Shown in pieces: positions 25,566-32,699 of a stretch of 64,000 bases of DNA. The translations under genes were made by a program, and so were the position numbers. Position 1 is the first letter of the stretch. The number at the start of each line of letters is the position of its first letter. The stretch is from an uncultured Oscillibacter sp. (lineage in GTDB: Bacteria; Bacillota; Clostridia; Oscillospirales; Oscillospiraceae). The DNA lies in assembly GCA_900770295.1 (NCBI GenBank), contig CAAGJQ010000153.1, positions 1-64,000 of the forward strand, written 5' to 3'. The notes under the pieces are model-generated. The model was not told the DNA's origin. It saw only the letters and a list, made by a program, of their open reading frames with translations, and searched no databases.

Positions 25566-25793
25566 ATGCTTTTACGGCTGCGGGATATCCGGGAAGATGC
25601 GGATAAGACACAAGTGCAAATGGCGGAGTTTTTGGGATGCAGTCAACAGACGTATTCCAGATATGAAAGCGGGAAAGCGGAGATGTCTTATCAGACATTG
25701 GACCGTCTGGCGGACTACTTCGGCACCAGCGTGGATTACCTGCTGGGCCGCACCGATGAGAAAACGCCCTATCCGCCTGGCAGACGCAGATAA
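25566..25793 (+). CDS. XRE-family (HTH_3) transcription regulator
   Basis: A 75-residue protein that is almost only a lambda-repressor-type helix-turn-helix: LRDIREDADKTQVQMAEFLGCSQQTYSRYESGKAEMSYQTLDRLADYFGTSVDYLLGRTDE. The recognition helix QQTYSRYESG is well conserved. There is no sensing domain. ATG 25566 follows GCAGGTGAT; an upstream in-frame extension to 25470 would overlap the divergent gene's start and is unlikely. Probably represses itself and the divergent Cys-rich gene; that is inference from the shared operator. Confidence 0.88.
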   Translation: MLLRLRDIREDADKTQVQMAEFLGCSQQTYSRYESGKAEMSYQTLDRLADYFGTSVDYLLGRTDEKTPYPPGRRR

Positions 25794-25828
25794 AAACAAG
25801 CCCCGGACCGTCGGTCCGGGGTTTGTTT
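25794..25828. terminator. Bidirectional terminator between XRE gene and fakA-like gene
   Basis: 16-bp stem AAACAAGCCCCGGACC with its complement, 3-nt loop; A and T runs allow use on both strands. Confidence 0.9.
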
Positions 25829-25838
25829 GTTTCAGGAC

Positions 25839-27533
25839 TTACTCCATGGAGATGATATAGTAGTAAACAGGCTGTCCGCCGGAGAGAACGGCGATCTCGG
25901 CGTCCGGACAGGCGGTCTCAAAGACCTGCGCGGCCTTCTGGGCGTCCTCCTCGGACACATCCTCACCGAAGTACAGGGAGATGAAGGAGGCCCCCCGCTC
26001 CACGGCGTCCGCCGCCAGCTTTTCCAGCAGGGTGTCCAGAGAGCCGTCGGTGCCGAAAAGCTTGCCCTCCTCCAGGGCCAGGTAATCGCCCTCCTTGATC
26101 TCGAAGCCGTCAAAGTCGGAATTTCGGGCGGCGTAGGTGATCTGGGCGGTGGTGACGGTGGACAGGGACTCCGTCATGGCGTCGGTGATGGACTGGGCGT
26201 CGGAGGCCTCGAAATCCACATTCATCATGGCGGTGATGCCCTGGGGCACGGTCTTGGTGGGGATGACGATGACGTTTTTCTCCGTCAGGGCGTCGCACTG
26301 CTGGGCGGCCATGATGATGTTGCTGTTGTTGGGCAGGACGAACACGGTCTCGGCGGGGATCTTGTCCACGCCGGCCAGAATGCTCTCGGTGGAGGGATTC
26401 ATGGTCTGGCCGCCGGATACCACGCCGTCGGCGCCCAGGTCCTGGAATACCGCCGCCAGACCGTCGCCCGCGCAGACGGCCAGGAAGCCGTACTTCTTCT
26501 CGGGGGCGGCCACCACATGGCCGGCCTCTCCCTCGTTGGGAGCGGACTCCAGCTCGGCCTCCACGGCGTCCAGATCATCGGTACTCTGGGCCTTCCGGCC
26601 GGCCGCCAGGTCCTCGGCCTGGGTGCGCATGTTCTCAATCTTCGCCAGCTCCAGGGTGCCGTACTTCTGGGCCTCCGTCAGGGCGGCGCCAGGGATGTCG
26701 GTATGGACGTGGACCTTGAAGGCCTCGTCATCCTCGCCGATGACCAGGCTGTCACCGATGCTGCTCAGATAGGCACGCAGGGGCTCCAGGGGCTTGTTCA
26801 CGGTCTTGCGGACGATGAACACGGTGTCGAAAGTGAAGGTGATGTCCTCCTCGGACAGGGCGGCGAAATCCGCCTTCTCCTGGGCCTGGGCATCCTCCGT
26901 GACCTCCGGCATGGGCTCGCCGCGCATCTCCGCCAGCATGCCCTCCAGGATCAGCAGGTAGCCCTTGCCGCCGGCGTCCACCACGCCGGCCTTTTTCAGG
27001 ACAGGGTTCATCTCAATGGTCTGAGCCAGGGCCTCGTGGCCCTCCTTGATGGCCTCCTCCAGCATCTTCTCCACATCGGTCTCGCCCTCGGCGGCCACAT
27101 CCGCGGCCCGCTTGGCGGCCAGACGGGAGACGGTGAGGACAGTGCCCTCGGCGGGCTTCATAACGGCCTTGTAGGCGGAGGAGACGCCCTCCTGCATGGC
27201 GGCGGCGAAGGCGGCCGCGTCGGCGGACTCCATGCCCTTCAGGCCTTTGGACATGCCGCGGAACAGCAGGGAGAGGATGACGCCGGAGTTGCCCCGGGCG
27301 CCCCTCAGCAGGGCGGAGGCGGTGACGGAGACGGCCTGGTCCAGCGTGGCGGGGGAGGTCTTGCGCAGCTCGGCCACGGCGGTGCCGATGGTCATGGACA
27401 TATTGGTGCCCGTGTCGCCGTCGGGGACGGGGAACACGTTCAGGTCGTTGATGGCCTGCTTCTGGGCGGTGATGGCGGCGGCGCCGTGGAGCACCATCTG
27501 CTTGAACAGCGCGCCGGTAATTCGTTCGTTCAT
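25839..27533 (-). CDS. fakA: DAK2/DegV-fold fatty acid kinase FakA-like (YloV)
   Basis: ATP-binding subunit of the fatty acid kinase that phosphorylates FakB-bound exogenous fatty acids. It has 564 residues, the family length. The N-terminal DhaL domain carries the Mg-nucleotide motif NVFPVPDGDTGTNM (about 32-45) and LLRGARGNSGVILS. A middle domain (about 220-320) and a C-terminal EDD/DegV-like domain (about 340-564) follow. No fakB gene lies in the window. It is 16 bp downstream of the Asp23-like gene, the same pair as B. subtilis yloU-yloV. Confidence 0.92.
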   Translation of the reverse strand: MNERITGALFKQMVLHGAAAITAQKQAINDLNVFPVPDGDTGTNMSMTIGTAVAELRKTSPATLDQAVSVTASALLRGARGNSGVILSLLFRGMSKGLKGMESADAAAFAAAMQEGVSSAYKAVMKPAEGTVLTVSRLAAKRAADVAAEGETDVEKMLEEAIKEGHEALAQTIEMNPVLKKAGVVDAGGKGYLLILEGMLAEMRGEPMPEVTEDAQAQEKADFAALSEEDITFTFDTVFIVRKTVNKPLEPLRAYLSSIGDSLVIGEDDEAFKVHVHTDIPGAALTEAQKYGTLELAKIENMRTQAEDLAAGRKAQSTDDLDAVEAELESAPNEGEAGHVVAAPEKKYGFLAVCAGDGLAAVFQDLGADGVVSGGQTMNPSTESILAGVDKIPAETVFVLPNNSNIIMAAQQCDALTEKNVIVIPTKTVPQGITAMMNVDFEASDAQSITDAMTESLSTVTTAQITYAARNSDFDGFEIKEGDYLALEEGKLFGTDGSLDTLLEKLAADAVERGASFISLYFGEDVSEEDAQKAAQVFETACPDAEIAVLSGGQPVYYYIISME

Positions 27534-27549
27534 TTGTTTTCGTCCTCCC

Positions 27550-27900
27550 TCACAGGGTCATGGAATCAACGCACACGTCCACAGCCTTGACGGGCACGCC
27601 GGTATTCTTGGTCACTACATAGCGGACCTCATTCATAATGGAGCGGCAGACCGCGGGGAGATTGACGCCGTTCTCCACAATGATGTGGAGCTCGATGGAG
27701 ATGGAGTTGTCGTCGTGATACGTGATGCTGACGCCCTTGCTCATGGCCTCCCGGCGCAGCAGATGCACCAGACCATCGGTCATGGAGCGGTAGGCCATGC
27801 CCTTGACGCCGAAGCAGTTGGTGGCAGCCATGCCGGTGATGTTGGAGAACACGGCACTGCTGATGGAGATCTCACCCTGATCAGATTTAAATTGAATCAT
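27550..27900 (-). CDS. Asp23/Gls24 family envelope stress protein (YloU-like)
   Basis: A 116-residue protein with the Asp23 core: GEISISSAVFSNITGMAATNCFGVKGM, a central SITYHDDNSISIELHIIVENGVN strand pair and a C-terminal VKAVDVCVDSM strand. Homologues are cytoplasmic, membrane-associated and envelope-stress-linked. ATG 27900 has GAAAGGACG upstream; the longer frame to 27963 runs into the promoter. First gene of a two-gene operon with the fakA-like gene. Confidence 0.9.
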   Translation of the reverse strand: MIQFKSDQGEISISSAVFSNITGMAATNCFGVKGMAYRSMTDGLVHLLRREAMSKGVSITYHDDNSISIELHIIVENGVNLPAVCRSIMNEVRYVVTKNTGVPVKAVDVCVDSMTL

Positions 27901-27993
27901 GAGAACGTCCTTTCTTTCCAGATATTGACGGAAGAAACGGCGCAGCCGCTTCCCAATAAGCACATTCAGAGGTGTCCGTACTTTTAGAGCTTT

Positions 27994-28022
27994 ATTATAT
28001 ACGATTCTTTTGTAAAGTACAA
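27994..28022 (-). promoter_or_regulatory. Sigma-A promoter for the Asp23-fakA operon
   Basis: Minus-strand TTGTAC (28022-28017), 17-bp spacer, perfect TATAAT (27999-27994). Confidence 0.75.
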
Positions 28023-28057
28023 GTCCTAAAAAGAGGGGATTGAAAGGCGGGAACCTA

Positions 28058-28086
28058 TTGAAAAGCGGAGAAGTTTGCCGTAAAAT
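28058..28086 (+). promoter_or_regulatory. Sigma-A promoter for rsmD-coaD
   Basis: TTGAAA (28058-28063), 17-bp spacer, TAAAAT (28081-28086). It lies back-to-back with the Asp23 promoter. Confidence 0.72.
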
Positions 28087-28140
28087 AAACAGGAATCATC
28101 GTCCCCGCCGCTGGGGGACGAGCGAAAAGGAGAGTCCGCC

Positions 28141-28713
28141 ATGCGCGTCATCACTGGCTCCGCCCGGGGCCGCCGTCTGAAAGAGCTGGAGGGGATGGAG
28201 ACCCGCCCCACCACGGACCGGGTCAAGGAGGGCATGTTCAGCGCCCTGCAATTCGAGATCGAGGGGCGAAAGGTCCTGGACCTCTTCGCCGGCACGGGCC
28301 AACTGGGCATCGAGTGCCTCAGCCGGGGCGCGGCCTCGGCGGTGTTTGTGGACCGCCGTCCCGACGCCGTGAAGCTCATCAGGGAGAATCTGAAGGTCAC
28401 GGAGCTCCAGGACCGGGCCCGGGTGGTCTCCGGGGATTCCATGGAGTTTCTGAAGTCCCTGCGGGAGACCTTCGACATCATTTTACTGGACCCGCCCTAC
28501 GCGGCGGGGCTGCTGGAACCGGCCATTGCCCACATTGCAAGGTTTGACATTCTGGCGCCTCATGGTATAATTGTGGCGGAACATCCGGCGGAAAAAACAC
28601 TGCCCGCCCTGTCGGCGCCCTACCGGGTCCACCGGACTTACCGCTACGGCAAGATCGGCCTGACCCTCTACCGCCGCGGTGGAAACGAAGAGAATGAGGA
28701 ACAAAACCCATGA
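28141..28713 (+). CDS. rsmD: 16S rRNA (guanine966-N2)-methyltransferase
   Basis: SAM-dependent methyltransferase acting on assembled 30S subunits. It has 190 residues. N-terminal RVITGSARGRRLK and RPTTDRVKEGMFSAL, SAM-binding VLDLFAGTGQLGIECLSRGA, and catalytic DPPY (117-120) are all present. The start has AAAAGGAGAG. Its stop overlaps the coaD start by 4 bp (ATGA), the common rsmD-coaD pair. Confidence 0.95.
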   Translation: MRVITGSARGRRLKELEGMETRPTTDRVKEGMFSALQFEIEGRKVLDLFAGTGQLGIECLSRGAASAVFVDRRPDAVKLIRENLKVTELQDRARVVSGDSMEFLKSLRETFDIILLDPPYAAGLLEPAIAHIARFDILAPHGIIVAEHPAEKTLPALSAPYRVHRTYRYGKIGLTLYRRGGNEENEEQNP

Positions 28714-29201
28714 GAACAGCTATTTGCTCCGGCAGCTTTGACCCCATCACCCTGGGCCACCTGGATATCATCCAACGCGCTGCCGCGTGTTTTGATAAGG
28801 TTTGGGTATGCGTCAGCCCCAATGCTGAGAAGAAAAACCAGATGTTCACGCCGGAGCAGAAGCTCCAGCTGGTAAAGACGGCGGTGGCCGACCTGCCCAA
28901 TGTGGAGGCCGAGCTCTTCCCGGGCCTGCTGGCGGATTACGCCGTGGCCCACGGGGCCAATGTCATCGTCCGGGGCGTCCGGAACGTCAGCGACTTTGAC
29001 GTGGAGTACCAGATGGCGCTCATCAACGGGGGCATCCACCCCGGACTGGAGACGATGATGCTGCCCGCCAGCGCGGAGTACCAGCACTTCAGCTCCTCCA
29101 TGGCCCGGGAGATGATCCGGTACCATCAGCCGCTGGAAAAATACCTGCCCATGTCCATCATTCCTCTGGTGCGGGACATGACAGAGAAGAAGGAAGGATA
29201 A
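28710..29201 (+). CDS. coaD: Phosphopantetheine adenylyltransferase
   Basis: Penultimate step of coenzyme A synthesis: 4'-phosphopantetheine plus ATP gives dephospho-CoA. It has 163 residues, normal length. The nucleotidyltransferase motif GSFDPITLGH (8-17), the RGVRNVSDFDVEYQMA segment and the ISSS-equivalent FSSSMAREM are intact. Translationally coupled to rsmD. Confidence 0.97.
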   Translation: MRTAICSGSFDPITLGHLDIIQRAAACFDKVWVCVSPNAEKKNQMFTPEQKLQLVKTAVADLPNVEAELFPGLLADYAVAHGANVIVRGVRNVSDFDVEYQMALINGGIHPGLETMMLPASAEYQHFSSSMAREMIRYHQPLEKYLPMSIIPLVRDMTEKKEG

Positions 29202-29206
29202 GAAAT

Positions 29207-29734
29207 ATGGCAAATGACATCAACCGCCTGATCGATATGCTGTATGAGCGCATTGAGGACGCGAAGTCCCCCGCGCTGAAGCCCAACATGAGCATGGTGG
29301 ACCGGGATGAGATGCTGGACCTGCTGGACGAGCTGCGGGCGCAGCTGCCGGTGGAGATCAAGCGCGCCCAGGAGCTGCTGGCCGCCCGGGACAAGTTTGT
29401 GGACGACGCCAAGCGGGACGTGGACCGCATGATGCGCCAGGCGGAGCTGGACGCCAAGACCAAGGTCTCCGAGAGCGAGGCGCTGTACGCCGCCAAGGAG
29501 AAGGCCCGCCAGATCATCGCCCGGGCGGAGGAGCGCTCCCGCCAGCTGTACCAGGTGGCCAACGAGTACGCCGAGGACGCCCTGGCCAGAACGGAGGAGG
29601 CGGTCCAGGCCGCGCTGGACGAGGTGAAGCAGTCCCGGGTCCAGTTCCGCACGGCGTCCGCCGCGAAGATGCAGGAGCAGCGGGACAAGCTGGACGGCAA
29701 GAACGACTCTGCCGGCACGGACGGAGAGGGCTGA
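29207..29734 (+). CDS. Coiled-coil protein of unknown function (V-ATPase H/DivIVA-like helix)
   Basis: A 175-residue, highly charged protein, predicted as one long alpha-helical coiled coil from about residue 40 to 165 (Ala/Glu/Arg/Lys heptads such as KEKARQIIARAEERSRQLYQVANEYAEDALARTEEAV). The N-terminal INRLIDMLYERIEDAKSPAL and DRDEMLDLLDELRAQLP segments are typical of a small Clostridia family found after coaD. There is no membrane segment. It may be a membrane-curvature or division-associated scaffold; function is open. It starts 5 bp after coaD. Confidence 0.78.
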   Translation: MANDINRLIDMLYERIEDAKSPALKPNMSMVDRDEMLDLLDELRAQLPVEIKRAQELLAARDKFVDDAKRDVDRMMRQAELDAKTKVSESEALYAAKEKARQIIARAEERSRQLYQVANEYAEDALARTEEAVQAALDEVKQSRVQFRTASAAKMQEQRDKLDGKNDSAGTDGEG

Positions 29735-29833
29735 GTTTGCCAGTCGACCATAACTCTGAAAAATTTGTAAAAAACGACGAAAATATTCCTGAAACTTTTT
29801 GAAACAAATCAAGATTTAGCGTAAACGGGAATG

Positions 29834-29879
29834 AAAAGGCATCCACCGGCACAACATGTTGTGCCGGTGGATGCCTTTT
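29834..29879. terminator. 46-bp perfect palindrome, terminator of rsmD operon
   Basis: AAAAGGCATCCACCGGCACA and beyond is mirrored base for base with no unpaired loop (arms of 23 bp, centre ACATGT), flanked by A and T runs. It lies 100 bp after the last stop codon and just before the dcw promoters; it may stop or insulate transcription in both directions. Confidence 0.85.
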
Positions 29880-29895
29880 GCTTTACGTCAACCAC

Positions 29896-29924
29896 TTGCA
29901 AAGCTATCGAACATGCGTTTTAAT
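29896..29924 (+). promoter_or_regulatory. Distal candidate promoter of the dcw cluster
   Basis: TTGCAA (29896-29901), 17-bp spacer, TTTAAT (29919-29924). Confidence 0.45.
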
Positions 29925-29992
29925 TGATGCTTTTTGGGGCGATTTTATGCATTTTTGGCTTTTTTTGCAAGTTTCTTGTCGGAAAAAAATCC

Positions 29993-30021
29993 TTGCAATT
30001 ACACAAATATTTGCGTATACT
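29993..30021 (+). promoter_or_regulatory. Main sigma-A promoter of the dcw cluster
   Basis: TTGCAA (29993-29998), 17-bp spacer, TATACT (30016-30021), about 95 bp before mraZ. The MraZ box lies directly downstream. Confidence 0.8.
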
Positions 30022-30032
30022 CAAATTACTGG

Positions 30033-30047
30033 TGGGGAAAAGTGGTA
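30033..30047 (+). promoter_or_regulatory. MraZ operator
   Basis: TGGGG-N5-TGGTA with 10-bp periodicity, and AAAAGTGGT inside it. This matches the known MraZ targets (TGGGN repeats with 5-bp spacers in E. coli; AAAGTGGT-type in mollicutes). It sits just after the TATACT -10, so MraZ should repress its own operon. Confidence 0.65.
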
Positions 30048-30114
30048 GATAGAGGTACGCAAGTGCCAGAGAAAACCATCGAATCCCAAAAAGAGGGAGA
30101 AGGGGGCGGCTTTC

Positions 30115-30558
30115 GTGGCGAGACTGCTGGGAAAATCCAACAACAGCATCGACTCCAAGGGCCGTCTGGTCATTCCCTCCGCCATGCGGGAGGCGCTGGG
30201 GGATACCTTTTATATCACCATCGGCGCCCAGCACTGCCTGACCATATACCCCCAGGCCAAATGGGAGCAGATGTCCGAGGAAATGGACGAGCTGCCCTAT
30301 ACCGAGGCCCGGGCGCTGACGCTGCTGTACGCCAATGCCGTCCAGTGTGAGCCGGACGGGCAGGGCCGTGTTCTGATCCCCTCCACCCTGCGCACCTACG
30401 CGGGACTGAAAAAGACCGTCACCATCGTGGGCCTGAACACCTTCGCCGAGATCTGGGACGAACAGACCTGGACGGAGCGGGAGATGGAGATGCTGGAGAG
30501 CGGCGATATGGCCGCCGCCCTGGACGCGCTGGCCCGCGCCCGGAAGAATCGTGGGTGA
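30115..30558 (+). CDS. mraZ: Transcriptional regulator MraZ
   Basis: DNA-binding regulator of the dcw operon with two SpoVT/AbrB-like (MraZ) folds, 147 residues. Repeat 1 contains [19 protein letters not shown] and repeat 2 [21 protein letters not shown], each with the D-x-x-G-R-x-x-I/L-P motif. A GTG start follows GAGAAGGGGGCGG. The C-terminus ends [10 protein letters not shown]; rsmH starts 6 bp later. Confidence 0.96.
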   Translation: MARLLGKSNNSIDSKGRLVIPSAMREALGDTFYITIGAQHCLTIYPQAKWEQMSEEMDELPYTEARALTLLYANAVQCEPDGQGRVLIPSTLRTYAGLKKTVTIVGLNTFAEIWDEQTWTEREMEMLESGDMAAALDALARARKNRG

Positions 30559-30564
30559 TCGGTA

Positions 30565-31512
30565 ATGGAGTATACACACAAGCCCGTTCTTCTGAACGAG
30601 TGCATCGAAGCATTGAACATCCGCCCCGACGGGGTGTATGTGGACGGTACATTGGGACGTGCGGGGCACTCCAGAGAGATCGCCCAAAGGCTGACCACCG
30701 GCCGTCTCATCTGTATCGACCGCGACATGGCGGCCATCGACGCGGCAAAGGAGCGTCTGGCGCCGTGGATGGACCGGGTGACGCTGGTCCACAGCAACTT
30801 TGCGGAGCTGGGCGGCGTCCTGCGGGAAGCGGGCGTCGCCGGCGCCGACGGAATGCTCTTTGACCTGGGCGTATCCTCGCCCCAGCTAGACGATGCCTCC
30901 CGGGGCTTTTCCTACATGCAGGATGCGCCGCTGGACATGCGGATGGACGCCTCGGCGCCGCTGACGGCCCACGAGGTGGTCAACGTCTGGAGCTACGAGG
31001 AGTTGCGGCGGATTTTATTCGAGTACGGCGAGGAGCGGTACGCCCCCGCTATTGCGAAAGCCATTGTCCGGGCCCGGGAGACCGCGCCCATTCAGACCAC
31101 CCTGGAGCTGGTGGATATCATCAAGGGGGCTATGCCCCCGGCGGCTCTGCGGGAGAAGCAGCACCCCGCCAAGAGGAGCTTTCAGGCCATCCGCATCGCT
31201 GTCAACGGCGAGCTGGACGCCCTGCCGCCCATGCTGAGTGCGGCGGTGGACGGGCTGAATCCCGGCGGACGGCTGGCGGTCATCACCTTCCACTCGCTGG
31301 AGGACCGCATCGTCAAGCGGGCCATGCAGGACATGGCCCGGGGCTGCACCTGTCCGCCGGAGTTCCCGGTGTGCGTGTGCGGCAAGAAGCCGAAAGTCAA
31401 GCTCCTGACCCGCAAGCCCATCGTCTCCGGCGAGGCGGAGCTGGCGGAAAATCCGAGGGCCAGAAGCGCGAAGCTACGGGTCGCGGAGAAGTGCGATAGC
31501 TTTGATCTGTGA
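30565..31512 (+). CDS. rsmH: 16S rRNA (cytosine1402-N4)-methyltransferase
   Basis: SAM-dependent methylation of C1402 in the ribosomal P site. It has 315 residues. N-terminal HKPVLLNECIEALN, SAM-binding YVDGTLGRAGHS, FDLGVSSPQLDDASRGFSY, RSFQAIRIAVN and the C-terminal NPRARSAKLRVAEK are all intact. Its last 64 bases (from 31449) are the first part of repeat unit 1 of a 207-bp tandem repeat; unit 3 carries an alternative, synonymous rsmH end closing with TAG. The protein ends CDSFDL here. Confidence 0.96.
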   Translation: MEYTHKPVLLNECIEALNIRPDGVYVDGTLGRAGHSREIAQRLTTGRLICIDRDMAAIDAAKERLAPWMDRVTLVHSNFAELGGVLREAGVAGADGMLFDLGVSSPQLDDASRGFSYMQDAPLDMRMDASAPLTAHEVVNVWSYEELRRILFEYGEERYAPAIAKAIVRARETAPIQTTLELVDIIKGAMPPAALREKQHPAKRSFQAIRIAVNGELDALPPMLSAAVDGLNPGGRLAVITFHSLEDRIVKRAMQDMARGCTCPPEFPVCVCGKKPKVKLLTRKPIVSGEAELAENPRARSAKLRVAEKCDSFDL

Positions 31513-31922
31513 CAGCTTTCACCGGATTTTCCGCATCGCCGCGAGTGCGGCGTCCAAGTGTTTTGACGGCAGTCAAAACCTTGAAATCGGCGGGCTCTGC
31601 CTGACGATTTGAGTTCAATGCGGGCCCCCGTAAAAGCGGCGCTTTTGCGGGAAACAAATCCGAGGGCCAGAAGCGCGAAGCTGCGGGTCGCGGAGAAGTG
31701 CGATAGCTTTGATCTGTGACAGCTTTCACCGGATTTTCCGCATCGCCGCGAGTGTGGCGTCCAAGCGTTTTGACGGCAGTCAAAACCTTGAAATCGGCGG
31801 GCTCTGCCTGGCGATTTGAGTCCAATGCGGGCCCCCGCAAAAGCGGCGCTTTTGCGGGAAATAAATCCGAGGGCGCGCAGTGCGAAACTGCGGGTCGCGG
31901 AGAAGTGCGATAGCTTTGATCT
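31449..31922 (+). repeat. 207-bp tandem repeat (2.3 copies) starting in the rsmH 3' end
   Basis: Unit 1 is 31449-31655, unit 2 31656-31862 (7 differences seen), partial unit 3 31863-31922. The first 60 bp of each unit repeat the rsmH codons for PRARSAKLRVAEKCDSFDL; unit 3 differs from unit 1 there only at synonymous positions. The other 147 bp are non-coding with three hairpins, in unit 1: CGCCGC-GAGT-GCGGCG (31537-31552), GTTTTGAC-GGCA-GTCAAAAC (31560-31579) and CCGTAAAAGC-GGC-GCTTTTGCGG (31628-31650). This fills most of the gap between rsmH and ftsL. The rest (31923-31980) holds a short AGGAAGGG/CCCTTCCT hairpin and the ftsL ribosome site. Confidence 0.95.
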
Positions 31923-31980
31923 TTCATAGGAAGGGACAGGCCCTTCCTGTGTGTGACGTTGGGGAAGGGAGGAGTCCTCT

Positions 31981-32541
31981 GTGGCATCCACAGCGCGGGA
32001 ACTGCGCTATAACAGCCGGCAGTCCGTTGACGGCAATCTGGCATATGATCTGGAATGGGAAGTCCGGGAGCGGGAACTTCGGCACGCGGGCGAGCTTCCC
32101 CGCCGCCGGGAGGCAGCTCAGGAGGCTCCGAAGGTCCGCAGCGTCTCCAAGGTCCAGGTCCGGGAGCGGCAGCACGTCTCTCCGGTGACGGTCCTGGGCT
32201 TCGCGGCGGTGATCGTCATGGCCGTGCTGATCCTGGGCAGCTATATCCAGCTGACCATGCTCTCCAGCGAGACTGTAAAGCTCCAGAGCGAGCTGGCGGA
32301 GCTGGAGACGGAGAATGTGCGGCTGACGGCCCAGTATGAGCAGATCTTCGACATGGCCAGCGTCAAGGAGGCCGCGGAGCAGGCCGGAATGGGCAAGCCC
32401 AGCAGCAGCCAGATCACCTATATCGACCTGTCCGACGGCGACAGCGCCGTGGTATACCAGAAGGAGGACCCCAGCGTGCTGGACAAGCTGCTGGCCTCGC
32501 TGAACCACGGCATCTACGCGGTGGTGGAATATTTCGACTGA
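31981..32541 (+). CDS. ftsL: Cell division protein FtsL-like
   Basis: Bitopic divisome protein expected to pair with FtsQ/DivIB. It has 186 residues: a cytoplasmic basic N-terminus (about 1-65), one membrane segment (SPVTVLGFAAVIVMAVLILGSYI, about 66-88) and an extracellular coiled coil (ETVKLQSELAELETENVRLTAQYEQI). It ends with a Clostridia-type tail. Recognition rests on topology and position between rsmH and the PBP. GTG start with GGGAGGAG upstream. Confidence 0.85.
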   Translation: MASTARELRYNSRQSVDGNLAYDLEWEVRERELRHAGELPRRREAAQEAPKVRSVSKVQVRERQHVSPVTVLGFAAVIVMAVLILGSYIQLTMLSSETVKLQSELAELETENVRLTAQYEQIFDMASVKEAAEQAGMGKPSSSQITYIDLSDGDSAVVYQKEDPSVLDKLLASLNHGIYAVVEYFD

Positions 32542-32597
32542 CCGCCGCACTATAATGCGGTATGCGGACGGAAGCATCTTGATCAGAATCATGGACG

Positions 32598-32637
32598 AAA
32601 GCAGGGAGTAAGAAGAAATCTTCTTGCTCCCTGCTTT
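32598..32637 (+). promoter_or_regulatory. Strong intercistronic hairpin between ftsL and the PBP gene
   Basis: 19-bp stem (AAAGCAGGGAGTAAGAAGA with its complement, one G-T pair) and a 2-base tip, ending in TTT. It could act as an attenuator or mRNA-processing site inside the dcw operon. A TATAAT hexamer at 32551-32556 upstream lacks a convincing -35. Confidence 0.6.
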
Positions 32638-32699
32638 GCAGAAGGGCAAAACCGCCCCAGGACATGGAACGGGCCCATGACCCGGAGAGGAGACACACC

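Noticed and set aside
31449..31922. Possible CRISPR array
   Set aside because: Only 2.3 copies of a 207-bp unit with no spacers and no cas genes.
31182..32044. Minus-strand frames of 269 and 215 codons running through the 207-bp repeats
   Set aside because: They stay open because the repeat length is a multiple of three; the repeated peptide segments have no ribosome site and one frame covers the start of ftsL.
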